The position numbers and the translations under genes are program-made. From NCBI GenBank assembly GCA_030760725.1, contig JASWHV010000012.1:84580968-84644967 (forward strand): 64,000 nt of DNA, written 5' to 3'. The DNA comes from Neostapfia colusana (Eukaryota > Streptophyta > Magnoliopsida > Poales > Poaceae). Under the pieces are notes generated by a model. It made no database searches. It was not told where the DNA came from and worked only from the letters and a program-made list of their open reading frames with translations. Shown here piece after piece: positions 1 to 12,062 of this stretch; within the stretch, counting starts at the first letter, position 1; each line of letters starts with the position of its first letter.

Positions 1-42
1 GGCTCCATCTCTACTCCCTCCACAGGCAAGGTTGAGAACAGA

Positions 43-1404
43 TCACACGCCATAATGCTCCACTTGGTCTTCATAGTAGGCTTCTCCTGCTGCTGATGAC
101 GAAATAAAATGCAAGTTTGAGTACAATGATGTACTCAGCAAGTGCGGGAAAACACATGATATGTAGCTCATAAACAAGGTAGGTATAAAAAGGCTTATTT
201 GCAGAAAAGCAGATTTGTAAAACCATGATAAAACAACAACTTAACTTTAGATGAATGTAATCCCAGCATGTATTAAATTACCAACATACCTTCATCGCTT
301 TCCATGTTCATTCTTACTCACGAATACCTCCTCGTATTCTCTACCATCTCACGAATACATCCCCGTATTCACTACCATCTTAAAACAACTTCGTCTCACA
401 CCGAGACCAAACTCGTTGCTATGACTCAACAGTCATGCAACCATCTTATCACCCGGACTCAAGAGTCCCAAACCAAACCATAACAAACTCATTAACCATA
501 ACCGATAACCATCCCAATAACCATCCCAACTAATCATGGCAGTTTAGCCAGGTGCTCGTGACCGTAAGCTCGGCTATCATGATAGTTTTAAACTCTGCAG
601 AGTTTGCACCTCTTTACCCACAAGTTTGTGATTTTGTCACCCGTCGGCGACTGCAGAACCTCCATTATACCAGTACACATCCGTCGGTGTATGGTCAAGA
701 GATCACAAAATAGCCTTTACAAAGGGGTTACTAGATGTATGGACTCACTAAGGTTTCACTGGCAGGCTAGAATCTCCAATTCTCCCACACACGGGCCCCC
801 TCTTGTGCCATGCAGTTCCCAGGGCAGTCCTCACTCGACTCCCATTCCCCACGCTTTCCATAGTCCATAACACTCTAGCAACTTACCTAATTACTCAGCT
901 AAGCCGCACCCATACTTGGCCTTGTGGTGGCACTGTTATCCTGGCATGTGCATGCATGAACCGGTCCTTAGATCTATGGCAAGTAAACCACCATCTCATG
1001 CTACCTCATTCACAAACCCAGTCTTGCCTAGATCTCCCTCCGATCCATGTCCATTATTAACATCAGTTTCTCATTGTCATTACGAGTGCAGTTAGCTAGA
1101 CACATCTATCTCGCTTCCCAATCCCATAGACTCAGCGAAGCATAAAGCAAAAACCATACCCGACTCATAAACTTCCTAGGCGACAAGGGTGGTTCAACCA
1201 AAACTAGTAGACTCCTATAAAAAGGGTTTCCCATCATGTTTGACTCAGCACACACACCTTTTCGCAAAACAAAATAGTTTTACTCAAAACATAGGATCAA
1301 CATGGTCAAGGAGCACTTGCCTTGTTCTTGCGGTTCCGCTTGTTCTTGAATCTCAAAACCTTGTTGCTGTAGTTGATCGTAGATAGCTCCCCGAGCTTGT
1401 TCTG
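43..1404 (-). CDS. LTR-resident two-exon acidic peptide, copy in A2 (putative)
   Basis: Exon-like block 1 is 1404-1321 (84 nt) and block 2 is 89-43 (47 nt, stop at 45-43). Block 1 follows ...CCTAG and ends AAG|GCAAGT, the consensus of GC-AG introns; block 2 follows ...ATCAGCAG. Joining them in phase 1 gives a Gln/Glu-rich peptide (LQQQGFE, QEPQ-like runs) ending YYEDQVEHYGV. The D copies (48172-49530 and 56074-57433) have identical block lengths and phase and end YYEDREEHYGV. No ATG exists in block 1 and I could not find an upstream exon in phase, so the N-terminus is unknown. Splicing is inferred. An alternative is a conserved leader intron without coding function. Confidence 0.45.
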
Positions 1405-1878
1405 CTAGGTAGGATCAGGTGCATACAAGATTCACAGCAATCAATATCATGCACAAACCTTAAACTAGATGCGATGATGCACATGCATGCCATCCTATGA
1501 TTAATTTTATTAGATTGGTCTGTGCGTGTTTTTGCATGGCTTGCATGGACAGAGATGTTCAGATCAAAGGTGGATGTGGCGATGATCTTGTCTTTAGATC
1601 AACCTGATCATCAAGTGATCTATCCACGAGAAGTCTTCTGGAAGGAATCAAAGAACAAATGCAAGGAGAATACAACGATGCCGTAAGGTGGTGTCGGAGT
1701 CCTACCTTACGCCCTTCTTGGTTTTCGAGGTCCTCCTCAGACCGTTCGGTTCTCCTCCGATGATCTCCCTTGTTGCGCTTCGGCGATGGTTTACTTGGCG
1801 AGTTAGGGCTAGGGCTCTAAGTCGTCGGCTCAGGAGTTGGAAAAGAAGTTCGTGGTTTCGGCCAGAGGTTCTGGGTTC

Positions 1879-1886
1879 TATTTATA
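1879..1886 (-). promoter_or_regulatory. TATA box of LTR A2
   Basis: TATAAATA on the minus strand, preceded by a CCGATTA context as in the D LTRs (47691 and 55593) and lying downstream of the CACGTG array. It probably marks the U3/R border, with transcription starting about 30 bp further on. Confidence 0.7.
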
Positions 1887-2091
1887 ATCGGGAAGAGAAG
1901 AGTCCTAATCTGATTGTATCCCAAATAAGAGTCTTATTCAGATCGTCGTTGGATCCTATCATCTTATCTTTAGTTGATTTGGTGCGGTAACGTTGTGGAT
2001 TTCAGGTCGGTTTCCTTTACTTACCGATATTCTTACGCGTAACAGCCGCTCCAGAACTCGTTACCTTCGCGGCGATGAGCTCCGGAGGCTC

Positions 2092-2590
2092 CACGTGTCC
2101 TTCCGGGGCCTGGTATCTCCTTCTCCGCACAGACGAGCTCCGGTTGTGCTGTGTGTCAACTAGCGAGACCTCCCCCTCCTTTGGAGGTGAGCTCCGCGCA
2201 CGCCACGTGTTGGCGCCGGTCTTTCTTCTCTTCTTTCTTCAGAGACATGCCCCGAGGTCGACACGTGTCCAGCAGCGACAGACCTCCCGGAGATAAGCTC
2301 CGGTGACGACGCATGTCCAATAGAACAGGACCTCTCGGAGGTGGGCTCCGAGATCGACACGTATCCCAGACGACTGGTCCTCTGATTTCCGCGAGGACTA
2401 GCTCCGAGGATGACCCGTGTCCAGCGGAAATGCCTTTGCTTCTTCCGCAGAGGCTAGCTCCGTGGGCAACACGTGTCCCACAGGATCGGACCTCTCCCGT
2501 TTGCGGAGACGAGCCCCGAGCCTGCCACGTAGCCAGCTTGGCGGCGGCCTCTCCCTACTTCGCAGGGACGAGCTCCAAACACGCCACGTG
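2092..2590 (-). repeat. CACGTG (G-box) array in U3 of LTR A2
   Basis: Five CACGTG palindromes are seen at 2092, 2214, 2262, 2470 and 2585, most within a degenerate unit of the form ACACGTGTC followed by CGGAGCT...CTCCG. Near-copies (CATGTC, CACGTATC, CCGTGTC) fill the gaps at a spacing of about 50-70 bp. The array lies just upstream of the TATA box, where U3 enhancers are expected. CACGTG is the core bound by plant bHLH and bZIP factors; function here is inferred. Confidence 0.75.
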
Positions 2591-2749
2591 ACCAGCGGCC
2601 GCGGTGAGTTGTCTTTGGCGCTTTTTGAGAGCTGGATTCGGCTCTTATTGGCTATCCTTTTGATATTTTTCTCTGTTCCTTCTTTTCTTAAAATGTTTCG
2701 TCTTCATAAAGCATGAACATATGCTGACACCCGAGATGAGGTTGTCACA

Positions 2750-3425
2750 CGAGCTCCGGTGGTGCCGGGTGTCAAGCGAGCAAGACTTCCCTCTTCTTCG
2801 GAGGTGAGCTCCGTGTGCGCCATGTATCCTAGCGGTCGGGACCTCCTCTCTTATTCGGAGGTGGCTCCGCACACGCCACATGTCAGTGCCGGACCTTTCC
2901 TCTCTTCTTTCCTCAGAGACGAGCTCCGAGGTTAACACGTGTCCAACAGCGATGGACGTCCCGGAGATAAGCTCCGGTGGCGACACGTGTCCGATAGAAC
3001 CGGACCTCTCGGAGGTGAGCTCCGAGATCGACACATATCCCGTGCGACTGGTCCTCTGATTCCCGCATTGACTAGCTCCGAAGGTGACATGCGTCCTGCG
3101 GAAATGGCTTTGCTTCTTCCGCAGAGGCTAGCTCCGGGCAACACGTGTCCCACAGGGTCGGACCTCTCCCCCTTTTGCGGAGATGAGCCCCGAGCCTGCC
3201 ACGAAGCCAGTTTAGCGGCGGACCTCTCCCCACTTCACAGGGATGAGCTCCGAACACGCCATGTGGCCAGCGGGCCGCGGTAAGTTGTCTTCGGCGCTCT
3301 CGGTGAACTGGATTCGGCTCTTATTGGCTATCTTTTTGACATTTTTCTCTGTTCCTACTTCTCGTAAAATATTTTCTCTTCATAAAACATGAATATATGC
3401 TGAACCCAGAAATGAGGGTGTTACA
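2750..3425 (-). mobile_element. A1: 5' fragment of a second D-type LTR
   Basis: On the minus strand it begins TGTAACACCCTCATTTCTGG at 3425 and follows the first roughly 680 bp of the D-type LTR, then stops after ...CCGGAGCTCG where A2 starts. It interrupts the M1 RT frame; the outer boundary is followed by GATAG (3426-3430), the candidate target-site duplication, whose partner is off-window. Either A2 inserted into A1 or the pair arose by unequal recombination. A1 and A2 clearly differ in sequence, so this is not a recent exact duplication. Confidence 0.85.
2935..3145 (-). repeat. CACGTG repeat units in LTR fragment A1
   Basis: The same degenerate unit (ACACGTGTC plus CGGAGCT) recurs at about 2936, 2983 and 3139. 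It is a shorter section of the U3 array of A2 and D, diverged in sequence. Confidence 0.65.
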
Positions 3426-3430
3426 GATAG

Positions 3431-5394
3431 TTATGGCGTTCAGTGGACGATAGTCCATGCAAAGCCGCAATGTTTCATCCTTCTTCTTCACAAATAATTC
3501 CGAACAGCCCCATGGCGAGGAGCTTGGCCTAATAAAACCCTTCTCCCGCAGGTCCGTTAACTGTGTCTTCAGTTCTGCCATTCCTTTGGCGCCATCTTGT
3601 ACGGCCTTCGGGATATTGACATAATTCCCGGTGCAAGTTTAATCTTGAACTCCACCTCTCGGTCGGGTGGCATCCCCGGTAAATCATCCAGGAACACGTC
3701 TGGGAACTCACGGACTACTGGAATGTCTTCCAATCTGGTGGTGGTGGATTGATATACACTTGGAAGTTTTATTTCTTGATTATCCAGAAATAATGAGTGA
3801 GACTCGTGCACTTCTGGGTGTAGATGCATGACTCGGAGGACGGTGTCTAAAACAGCGCCGTGGCGGGTTAACCACGACATCCCTAAGATGACATCGATCT
3901 TTTGTCCCTCTAAAGCTATGATAGACGTAGGGTATACTATCCTCGCTAAGCATAATGGTACCTTGGAAACCATCATGCTTGCTAAAATTATCCCACCCGG
4001 TGAACAAATCAAATATGGACTTTCGGTGGATAGTATTTGCAAGCTGTTTTAGCAATAAAAGCTTGGCTAATGAAATTATGTGTGGCGCCAAAGTCAAATA
4101 AAACTATAGCGGGGTGCTGGTGGAGTTGGAACATACCCGCAAGGATTTGCTCCCCCTCCGGCACGTCCTCTATGGCGAGTTGGTGGACGGTGCCGGGCTT
4201 AGGATTTGCCCGCCGCGTATTAATGGTGTTCTGGGGCTGATTCCTCCCCGGAAACTGTGGTGCCACTCCGCCGCCTTGCCTCTCGGGGCAGTTGTTGGCG
4301 AAGTGCCCTGGGCGACACAATTTGTATCATGCGGTTGACGACTGGCCCGTGCTTGGAGGATGAAAGCCCGGCATGTGCTGCTGGGGTGCAAACGCACACG
4401 GCATCGCTCGCTGCTGTTGTTGTTGTTGCGGAGGTGGTGCTGGTAGTGCCGGCTGGAACACCGGTGGAGAATATGGCCGACTGCGGAATGGCACCGGCCT
4501 TTGTGGTGGCTGCCAGCGTTGGCCCGATGGTGAGTGATACACCATCCGGTATTTCTGGGAAGGACCACCTCACTCTCCGCTGCTCTGCGGTGCACACCTC
4601 TTTATCTCCACCGCCGCTAACTCCTTACCGGAGTCCTCCTGAACAATCGCAGCATCAATAATGTCGTTGAGGCTGTCGCGATTGAACATTACCAGCTTGT
4701 CCTTCAGGAGCGGATTAAGCCCCTGGTAAAAGTGATTCCACCGCTTCTCATCAGTATCAGCGTGATATGAAGCATAGAGCGCGAGATCGCTGAACGCCCT
4801 GGAGTATTCCACAGCGTTCCTGCTGCCTTGCTGCAGGCGAAGGAACTCCTGCATCTTCCTTTAATCAGACCCGGCGGTATGCGATAGGCCTTGAAGGCCA
4901 TCCGGAACTCCGCTCAGGTCATAACTCGCTCGGTGGGTTGCGAGGCACAGAAGTTTTCCACCAAGTGCTCGCAGACCCTTGAAGATGTTTGGACACGAAC
5001 TGAGTCTTGCGCTGCTCACTCACTTGGAGCAGCCCGAACTTCATCTCTATCGTGTGGAGCCAGTTGTCCACATCGAGGGGTTCATCTTCCCTTGAGAACA
5101 CCGGGGATGAGTAGCCAGAAAGTCGGAGTAGGAGCTTTGTTGGTGCTCTTCGCGGTCTTGACGCCTCTCTGGTCGAGACATATTCGCAATAATAATTTGC
5201 AGCAACTCCGTGTGCTGCTGATGGGAACCCTCCATTGCCGCAACAATGTCGGCAATTGTAACCATTGGCGGTGGCGGTGGTGGTTGTTGCTGTTGCTGCT
5301 GTTGCTGTCCCGAGGAAGCCTCAGGGGGCTGTTGGGAGGCATCTCCCCCCTGACTAGAACCCCCAACCTCCGGGATGGCATGAGTGCGAGTCAT
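3431..5394 (-). pseudogene. M1 gag-protease-RT, decayed
   Basis: Homologous to C gag-pol. The start at 5394 sits directly after TTTCAGA, as in C. Visible in order: a poly-Gln then poly-Pro stretch, the capsid-like block (5101-4570, with frameshifts), a degenerate CCHC knuckle region (about 4360-4290), a protease motif DFGA in place of DSGA (about 4075), and the start of RT with WGCSELFVKKKDE and CMDYRPL before the break at 3430. Open segments fall in three frames, so there are several indels as well as stops. The gene once supplied the capsid and the polyprotein for reverse transcription; this copy cannot. Confidence 0.85.
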
Positions 5395-5667
5395 TCTGAA
5401 ATTTAAAACAGCAGCGATCAGTACATGTCATTCTTAAAATTCCATATAAAACAGTAGGTATTGAAGTGACACATGAATAAACTTGCATAACATTCACATA
5501 TATTGATAAAGCATAAACTTTATATAAGATACATTATTCTCGGGTCTCCGAGAAGTCGTGCTCATATCGTCACTACCTATACACATTCTACTGTCTACAC
5601 GACATGTCACCGATTACAAAAGTTTCTAGACACCACTCTCGCTGCCCTACATGGGTTGGGTAACTCA
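5395..5667 (-). other. M1 spacer between orf0 and gag
   Basis: AT-rich, about 270 bp, colinear with the C spacer 37447-37719. It ends in a T-rich stretch and TTTCAG one base before the gag ATG, a splice-acceptor-like context. No ORF is seen. Confidence 0.6.
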
Positions 5668-6627
5668 CTACTCGGAGTAGAACACGACCTCCTGCGGGTC
5701 GTACTCCTCCGCTACCTCTGCTGGTGGCTGAGGGTCCATGACCTCCTCTTTGGGTTCAGGTTCCCACATCACCGGGATACCCAAAACCACGGGTACGGCA
5801 CCTACCATCGGTAGGTCCACTACCGGAGGCACGAGGTCTTGAACGCATGCACCTTGTCCATGGCCTGGTTGTAGTCCTCTTCCCAGCCCTGCCCCTCCTC
5901 AATAGCGTCATCACGCTCTTGAGTGAGGACCTCATTCTTCTGGGTCAAGGTCTGCACTTGCTGTTGTAAAGCCGATGTCGACGCGGCTTTTCTTCTTTGC
6001 CTTCTTCAGACGATGCAACTGATTGTGTTGTTCGTTCAGTCGCTTTATCGTCGAAAGGAGAACATTACGGAGTGCACTGTGAGCACTCTCGAAATGGTCT
6101 CCACGGCTGGTGCCCTCCTTCAGCTTCACGGCAAGACGACCCGTATGGACAGCTTGATTGTCCATCACGGTCTTCCCTGCCCTCAACTGGAGGCTGAGGT
6201 TCGTCTCCGCAGGGTTGTACCTTGGGCAACCTGCATCTGTTGCCTCCAAGTATCTGTCCCTCGACACGTGATTAGCTCGCCCCTCCATCAGAACAAGCGT
6301 GTATGGAGTGACTTCCATAGCTCTCACATGTAGTTAGCAGAAACGCGACATGGTGTCTCGGGCTGCCACTTGCCACATCTCCTTCGGCTGTCTACCTCTC
6401 ACCGTGACGGTGAACGGTGCCCAATCGGGTGGCGTAGGTCCTGCAGGAACTTCGACATGGATGGTCCACATCTTGTTCCCCTCCTTGCCTTCTTCCTTGG
6501 CGAGGTAATGCGGCGTCTCCACGTACCCGAAATATTGAAGCATTTGCTTCAACAGTTCCGGATAACCACTGCGTTGAGAACAGTGGGATACCACCCACCC
6601 GTTCTCTAGTTGTTTATCCGCTGTCAT
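5668..6627 (-). pseudogene. M1 orf0 (extra ORF upstream of gag), broken
   Basis: Clear homologue of the C orf0 at 36502-37446. The ATG at 6627 directly follows TTCCACAG. The N-terminal block (6627-6334) is open and then meets TAA where C has a Gln codon CAA. The next block (6327 to about 5985) is open in the same frame and carries the Lys-rich, coiled-coil-like stretch RLNEQHNQLHRLKKAKKK. A frameshift near 5985 follows, and the acidic C-terminus ends at the stop 5670-5668. Function unknown; I do not recognise a catalytic motif. See the C copy for detail. Confidence 0.7.
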
Positions 6628-8115
6628 CTGTGGAAATATATTTAAAAAAGGTCAAATATGCATTTCAATAGTAAAACATTGAGTTATAACATTAAAACAT
6701 GTCATTGAACCCATACAACTTGGAAACACAATTCAAACTTAGAACAAATTTGATTGCTGGTCAGCTGACCAAACTAACAGCCCTGACCAGTTCCCATTTC
6801 AACCTGATTTAGACCATGCTAAAAGCAAAACAAGTTCTGGAGCTCAACATCAAATTAAAGCTAACTTCAATAGCTTTCCAGAAAGTATTTTCTTGGCCTC
6901 AGATCTTTCCTGGTTCAAAATGTATGAGATGTCAAAGTTGACAGAATTTCTGAAGAAAATTGGACAGCACTTCCCTGATTGAGGTACTGATTTGAATCAA
7001 GAATTCCAGTTAATTCTTCATCGAATTTGACAAAACTTTCTGTTACAAAGTTGTAACTCATCTCATAAAATTTCCAGAACTACCTCATTTTCTATTTTTA
7101 GATTTTTATGCCGAAAGTAATGCTCAATTTACAAAGAGTTACAGAGTGTATTTGCTCTGCCCTGTTTTCTGGACAGTTTCAACTCTACTGCATTTTTCGA
7201 CTGGTTACGGGATGAAAAACCTCTAGACATCAATAGAAATGTTGTAAAGCTCTTCCAAAGCTTTCCAGAAATGTATCATATGACCCTAACCTCGAAAGAA
7301 CTAAACCTCTAACCTCTGTTTAAATTCAGCCTTTTGTCAGCTGAAAACAGGGGACTCTGTCCTTAGTATCCTATAAGTTGAAAACTTGTTAACTTTGAAC
7401 ATCCTGATTAAGGGAAGAAGTTAGTCACAGTTTTAGTGCTCTAGATCAAAACCTTCAAGTTTTACAATGGTGTAGAACATTTAGTGGAGTGTGACATCGA
7501 AGCGTCGCCAGTTTATGTGGGTACTACGTTCCTCACAAAGAAAACCTATACCGGACATAGCCGGCTTCGTTAGTTCAGTGGCACTAAATGTCCCTCGCAC
7601 ACGTGTACTACTCGTCTACCGATTCTTGGTTAGACTACATGCAAATAAACCACTCAATCGTCAGGCTCGGCTGCACACCGAATCTGGTCCCAATACAGTT
7701 CCTACAACCGTCCGTCATCACTCGCACGGTTGTTCTCAAGCCAATCACGCCTTGAGCTACATGTTCATGTTACTAACCACGTGACAGGGTCTCCCAAACT
7801 TGGCCATAGCACGCTAGGGAAGGGCGTTGCTCGAATACCCCAAACGACATGAAGAGTCGTAGAGGATACCAAAGCGGGCCGGTTACCTGCCACCCATGAG
7901 GATCCACCCTTTAGCTTGTGCGCACCGGTGGACAGCGCTTACATGAACCCCCCAAGACATATGACGTCCCGAGATGCATGATTTTCCGACATAAACAATT
8001 AGGTTAGATTTGTCACTTGCTATACACTAATAACATCCTTATATGGGCTACTAACTCGTTTCTCACCGAATCTTTGAAAAAAGATGACCTTTTTTGTGCA
8101 TTAAACTTGAAGCGA
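6628..8115 (-). other. M1 5' leader between PBS and orf0
   Basis: About 1.5 kb of AT-rich sequence colinear with the C leader (35017-36501) and related to the leaders of M2 and H. It contains degenerate internal repeats around phrases such as TTTCCAGAA, CTCTGTCC and ACAACTTTGT. No supported ORF; the short open frames here are not shared with the other copies. Confidence 0.6.
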
Positions 8116-8127
8116 GCTCTGATACCA
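8116..8127 (-). other. M1 primer binding site (initiator tRNA-Met)
   Basis: TGGTATCAGAGC on the minus strand, three bases from the LTR end. This matches the 3' end of plant initiator tRNA-Met and is the same as in C, M2 and D. Confidence 0.9.
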
Positions 8128-8232
8128 CGCTGTGAGGGCCTCACGGCCTTTACGAGCCAAGATCACACTGAGGGGTGCTGCGTTGCAAAGCACCGGATAA
8201 CACACGTAAAAAGTACAACGCGGAAGCAAAAT

Positions 8233-8238
8233 TTTATT
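8233..8238 (-). terminator. M1 LTR polyadenylation signal
   Basis: AATAAA on the minus strand, about 100 bp before the LTR end, in the same place as in the C LTRs. Confidence 0.5.
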
Positions 8239-8360
8239 ACATAAAAGAGTTTAGAGACATGTTTACAATAAAATATGTTCAGTCCACACTCACGGGCGGT
8301 AGACTAAGCATAGAGTTCATGTCCATCCCGTGAACATGTTCCCTTTAGCACGCACACACA

Positions 8361-9617
8361 CTAACACGGCGGCATGCACGACTCTCATTCGACGGGGTTG
8401 CCCTCTTGGGGTTCCGTCTCCTCCTCGGGAGTCTCCTCCTCATAACACCCTGCAAAAGCTTCAAACACAAGCAGTGAGCATGATGGCTCAGCAAGACTTA
8501 CCCGACTTTCCTATTCATGAAACTTCTACATGTTGGAGTACAGTGTAAGGGGAAAGTAGGTTGCAAAGGACACGCCTAAATAGTTGAACCTTACTTTCAA
8601 GTTTTAGCGGCATGTTGTGGAGAACCTCACGCTAAGACAATGAGAGAACCGCAATCAAACAAGAAACACATTTCTCTCATGTACTTTGACGAAGGCTGAA
8701 AAGAACTTTAATTATCTCTAAACTATAGCACTTCATTAGCAATCAAGGTACATCCTTCAACTCAGCAAACTTTTAACATGAATCTAGCCTGTTCTTTCTA
8801 CGTCACAGTACAGTGAACAAGTGGTACTCGCTGACCGCGAGGGACGGCGATTATAATCGATTTACACCTGCAAGGTTACCCAAATAACCCGTCATGTATG
8901 CCCGTACTCGATGTTGCCTACAGCAACCATCACGGACGTCGTACGCAATCACCTTTCATCTGTCAGCCAAATGTTGAACCGGTCCTATCGTCCCGAGCAA
9001 GAGGTCTCTGCACGCGCATCCGCAAGGCCGCCAGCCGATTTACACCTCAAGCTCTCAACCTACTCTCTGCACGACAAGCAATGCCTCAACATCCAGCTAC
9101 CCGAATTACATCGGTTTCCTTGTTCCCATATATCCGGTAGGTCTTCGGTACTATTCTAGCTTGTTAACAGGCCCGCACACGGCTCGGTCCTCAATCGACA
9201 CTAGCGGAGCTATGGCACCCAGGTACCAAAATCCTGCTGCCCTTACTCTCCGCTTGGTCTCATTTTTCTTGCCATGTGTTCCATTTTCTATCTTTACCCG
9301 AGTAGTGTGCCTCTAGCCTATTCTCGCGAGCAATTCCAACTACTCGACTTGTACCGAATCCTACACTACCTTAGAATTGCAGTAGCTAATCGAGATTTAA
9401 AAACCTAAGCCCAAACCAGAGTTTTCTTGGCTATGCATTTAGGGTTTTCAAACAAGACTCTAATGCATAAATAATGTGGATACTCAATGTAAGTTCTCAA
9501 AACAATAAAGTTTATAAAAAGGCTAATGCAAACCGGAGCTTTCCTTGCTGCTGTAGGTTAGCCGTTCCTCTGGAGTTATGAAGTCTAAGACTTCTGGCTC
9601 CTCCTCAACCTTAGCGA
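8361..9617 (-). pseudogene. LTR-resident two-exon acidic peptide, broken copy in M1
   Basis: Block 1 (9617-9544) follows CATGTAG and reads EEEPEVLDF as in C, but is 7 nt shorter than the 81 nt of C, and the donor is GAAAG instead of GCAAG. Block 2 (8449-8361, 89 nt as in C) follows TTTTGCAG and reads YEEETPEEETEPQEGNPVE, then TGA where C has Trp. Within the 20 codons before that stop, C and M1 differ by six synonymous and two non-synonymous codons. This suggests past selection for coding, then loss. Confidence 0.45.
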
Positions 9618-12062
9618 CTACATGAGATAAACATATGTATATGTCTATTTGAATGCATTTGAATTTGCAGTTCAATTTGTTAAGACCATAAGTACTGCTA
9701 GACAGGCCCAATGGCTCTGAATTTTTACTGTGGTTTGGATACAACCTAAACAGAGACTTGGCCAAATTTCATTTGCAGCAAAGCTCATTTGAGCCCTCCA
9801 AAAATAATTGTGTATTTGGCCTTACTTGGATCTCTTAGGGTGTTCTAAGGATTTTCATGGAACAAGCCATGACTTTCTGGAAACTAGATTTTCTAGAGGT
9901 TCTAATGGAATTTGTTTCACTTAATTTGAAGATTCCTAGCCAAAGATATGAGCTAAACAAGTTCAGAGAAAATCTGAAAAATGTTTCTGGACATTTTTCA
10001 TTTTCTTTGGAACAGTTTCATTTATCACACCATTAGGTGGATCAAATGAGCTCAAACTGATCTAAAATTTTTATGGTAGCTCAGGGATATTATGGTGAAC
10101 ATCCTTGCCAAATTTCAGAATTTTCCACTAAAGGGTTCTCAAGTTAAAATTCTAAACAATTTAACTTTGAAGAATTAATTATGCAAAAATAATGATTTTC
10201 ATGAAGTGAAACTTGATTTGTTGGAAAGTACTCAGAGAGCTGAATCTAACAAAATTTAGTTCACTCGATTTGGAGTTTCCTAGCCAAAGTTATGTGGGTT
10301 TCAAGTTTGAACTAGAAACTGAAAATCGGGGAAAAGTTTAAACTCCTGCCGGTGGGTCCCACGCACCCGGCTTCTTCTTCCTCGCGCCAACGCGCCCGAC
10401 GGCGGCGGTCTCCGGTGAGACTCACCAGAACCGAGTTCCCGGCCACCCCTCGGGCCGAAACTCGCCGCCTCCCCATTTTCCGTTCTCCTGAACTCAGTTG
10501 TGGGCTCGCCGGCCGCCGGCATTGGCCGGAAACATGTGCCCACCGGCGAAAGTACCCGCTAGGGTTTCAGCGAGGTTCGTTAGGCTCTGTACTTCACCAA
10601 AGCTTTGGGTTTTTCGCTCTATAGCACCAGGGGACCACAAGGAAGCTGGAAATGACAGCCAACCTTGGCGAAACGGCCGGCAACACCGAGCTCCATGGTG
10701 AACCGAGACCGTTTTCCATGGCGTCCCGAAGAACTGACCTCTCCGAGCCAATTCTTAATGATTTTCCTCAGTTTTTCTTCGAGGAGAGACGCTAGGGGAT
10801 GTACAAGCTACATGCCAACGAGCTCGGCTTTTGGTGGTACATGTGAACCGAATTTGGCTCACAACTGAGCTCGGGTGTCTTGTACTAGGGTTCAGAAACT
10901 TGGAAAATTCCAGCTATACGGTGGATCATTTGCTGAACGGAGAGAAGCTACATGACCTGGGGAAGCTAACGCACCGTTCTTGTGTAGGAAAGCATAGGCG
11001 AAAGTGACCGTGGCGTCCTGTCCACGGTGAACCGAAACGATCGCCGCCGCGACCCTCGGTAACTCGTCAGTGTTCGTCGAACTGTGATCACCCGGAGCTA
11101 CCAAACTTTGGTACGGAGAGGGAAGTAGCTAGAGCACTCCTGGGCACTTATGCTTGCGGTGTGAAACTTGAGCAATCGATGATCAACCGACTGTGGTGAG
11201 CAAAACACCGAGAGCGCGGGCGGTGGTGGTGTTCTTCACGGGAGCGGAGCAGAGAGCGAGGGAACACATGATAGAAGTGAGGAAAATTGAATTTGGCAGC
11301 TCGTGGAGTGATAAGAGCAGGACGCACATCGCACAGCAGGAGCTGGCACCGATTTCCCATCAGGAACGGGTCGGCCGGCACGCTGGCGCTCGCCCGTGCG
11401 AAGGAGACCCGAGCTGAGGCGGTTCCTCTGTTTAGAGTGGCTGACAAGAGGGCCCCATTTCCAAATTTTAACCTCCAATCTTAAATTCCTATTGCTCTGA
11501 ATTTTTGAGGTCCCTAATGCCCTTGTCCATTTGAATAAATCACCAAATGTCCACTTAGATTAGAATGGTTCAAATTGTGAAGTGTTTGAAATGCATGTAC
11601 AGCACATGTGCAGTTTGAAATTTAGACTGAATTTTAATTTGCTTAAATTAGCTCATGTCAAGATTAACTCCAAATGGATTGAAAATTGGTGTGTGAGCTC
11701 ACAAAAATGTGTTGAGTGTGAATATGAATCCCACTTTTGAATTCATGGGGTGGAAAGAGTTTGAATTTAAATTTAAGTTCAAACTAGCCTCTTTCTAATT
11801 ATACCCAAAAATACCTCAAAAGATTTTGGATTTGGGTGAAATTTGGTATGAGCATTCCTAGCAAAGTTTAGGAGTTTTTCATATGCTCAGTCCCTATATA
11901 GTGCATGTGGGAAATACCATTTTGCATTTTGTGAGTTTATCATCTAATGACCATGTTGATGGTGTTTACTTGCTTTTCAAATGTGTTCATAATTTTTCCT
12001 CAAATGCGGTGTGTGTGGTGTGATGAGTACTTTGAATGTGTGCAAAAACTTAGGCCCTTACA

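Larger units (their letters stand above)
1..2749 (-). mobile_element. A2: partial LTR of a D-type Ty3/gypsy element
   Basis: Read on the minus strand this is the D-family LTR. It starts TGTGACAACCTCATCTCGGG at 2749, then carries the CACGTG-rich array, a TATA box near 1880, and the two exon-like blocks at 1321-1404 and 43-89. It matches the D LTRs (46853-49829 and 54754-57732) in order along its whole length. The window ends about 260-300 bases before its expected 3' end, so whether it is a solo LTR or the 5' LTR of a full element cannot be told. It abuts a second LTR start (A1) at 2750. Confidence 0.9.
3426..12062 (-). mobile_element. M1: orf0-bearing chromovirus-type LTR retrotransposon, 5' part
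   Basis: Minus-strand element: 5' LTR 12062-8131, PBS 8127-8116, leader, orf0 6627-5668, gag from 5394, then protease and the first RT block, cut at 3430 by the A1/A2 LTRs. The rest lies off-window to the left. The LTR begins TGTAAGGGCC and is followed outside by GATTC (12063-12067), the candidate TSD. It sits inside the 5' LTR of H, which resumes at 12063. Organisation and protein sequence match C, so M1 and C belong to one subfamily; M1 is far more decayed. Confidence 0.9.
8131..12062 (-). mobile_element. M1 5' LTR
   Basis: 3932 bp, beginning TGTAAGGGCC at 12062 and ending ...CCTCACA at 8131 (TG...CA). Order along the LTR: AT-rich start, GC-rich core (about 11450-10330), AT-rich section with degenerate repeats, exon-like block 9617-9544, a conserved inverted-repeat region, exon-like block 8449-8361, and AATAAA at 8238-8233. 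This is the same order as in the C LTRs. Short ORFs in the GC-rich core differ between copies and are not taken as genes. Confidence 0.88.

Noticed and set aside
5230..5310. CAG/CTG-type repeats as microsatellites
   Set aside because: They are the poly-Gln/poly-Pro segment of Gag, also present in C, M2 and H at the same place.
10301..11484. Overlapping short ORFs on both strands in the M1 LTR core
   Set aside because: Not conserved in C, M2 or E; a product of GC-rich sequence.
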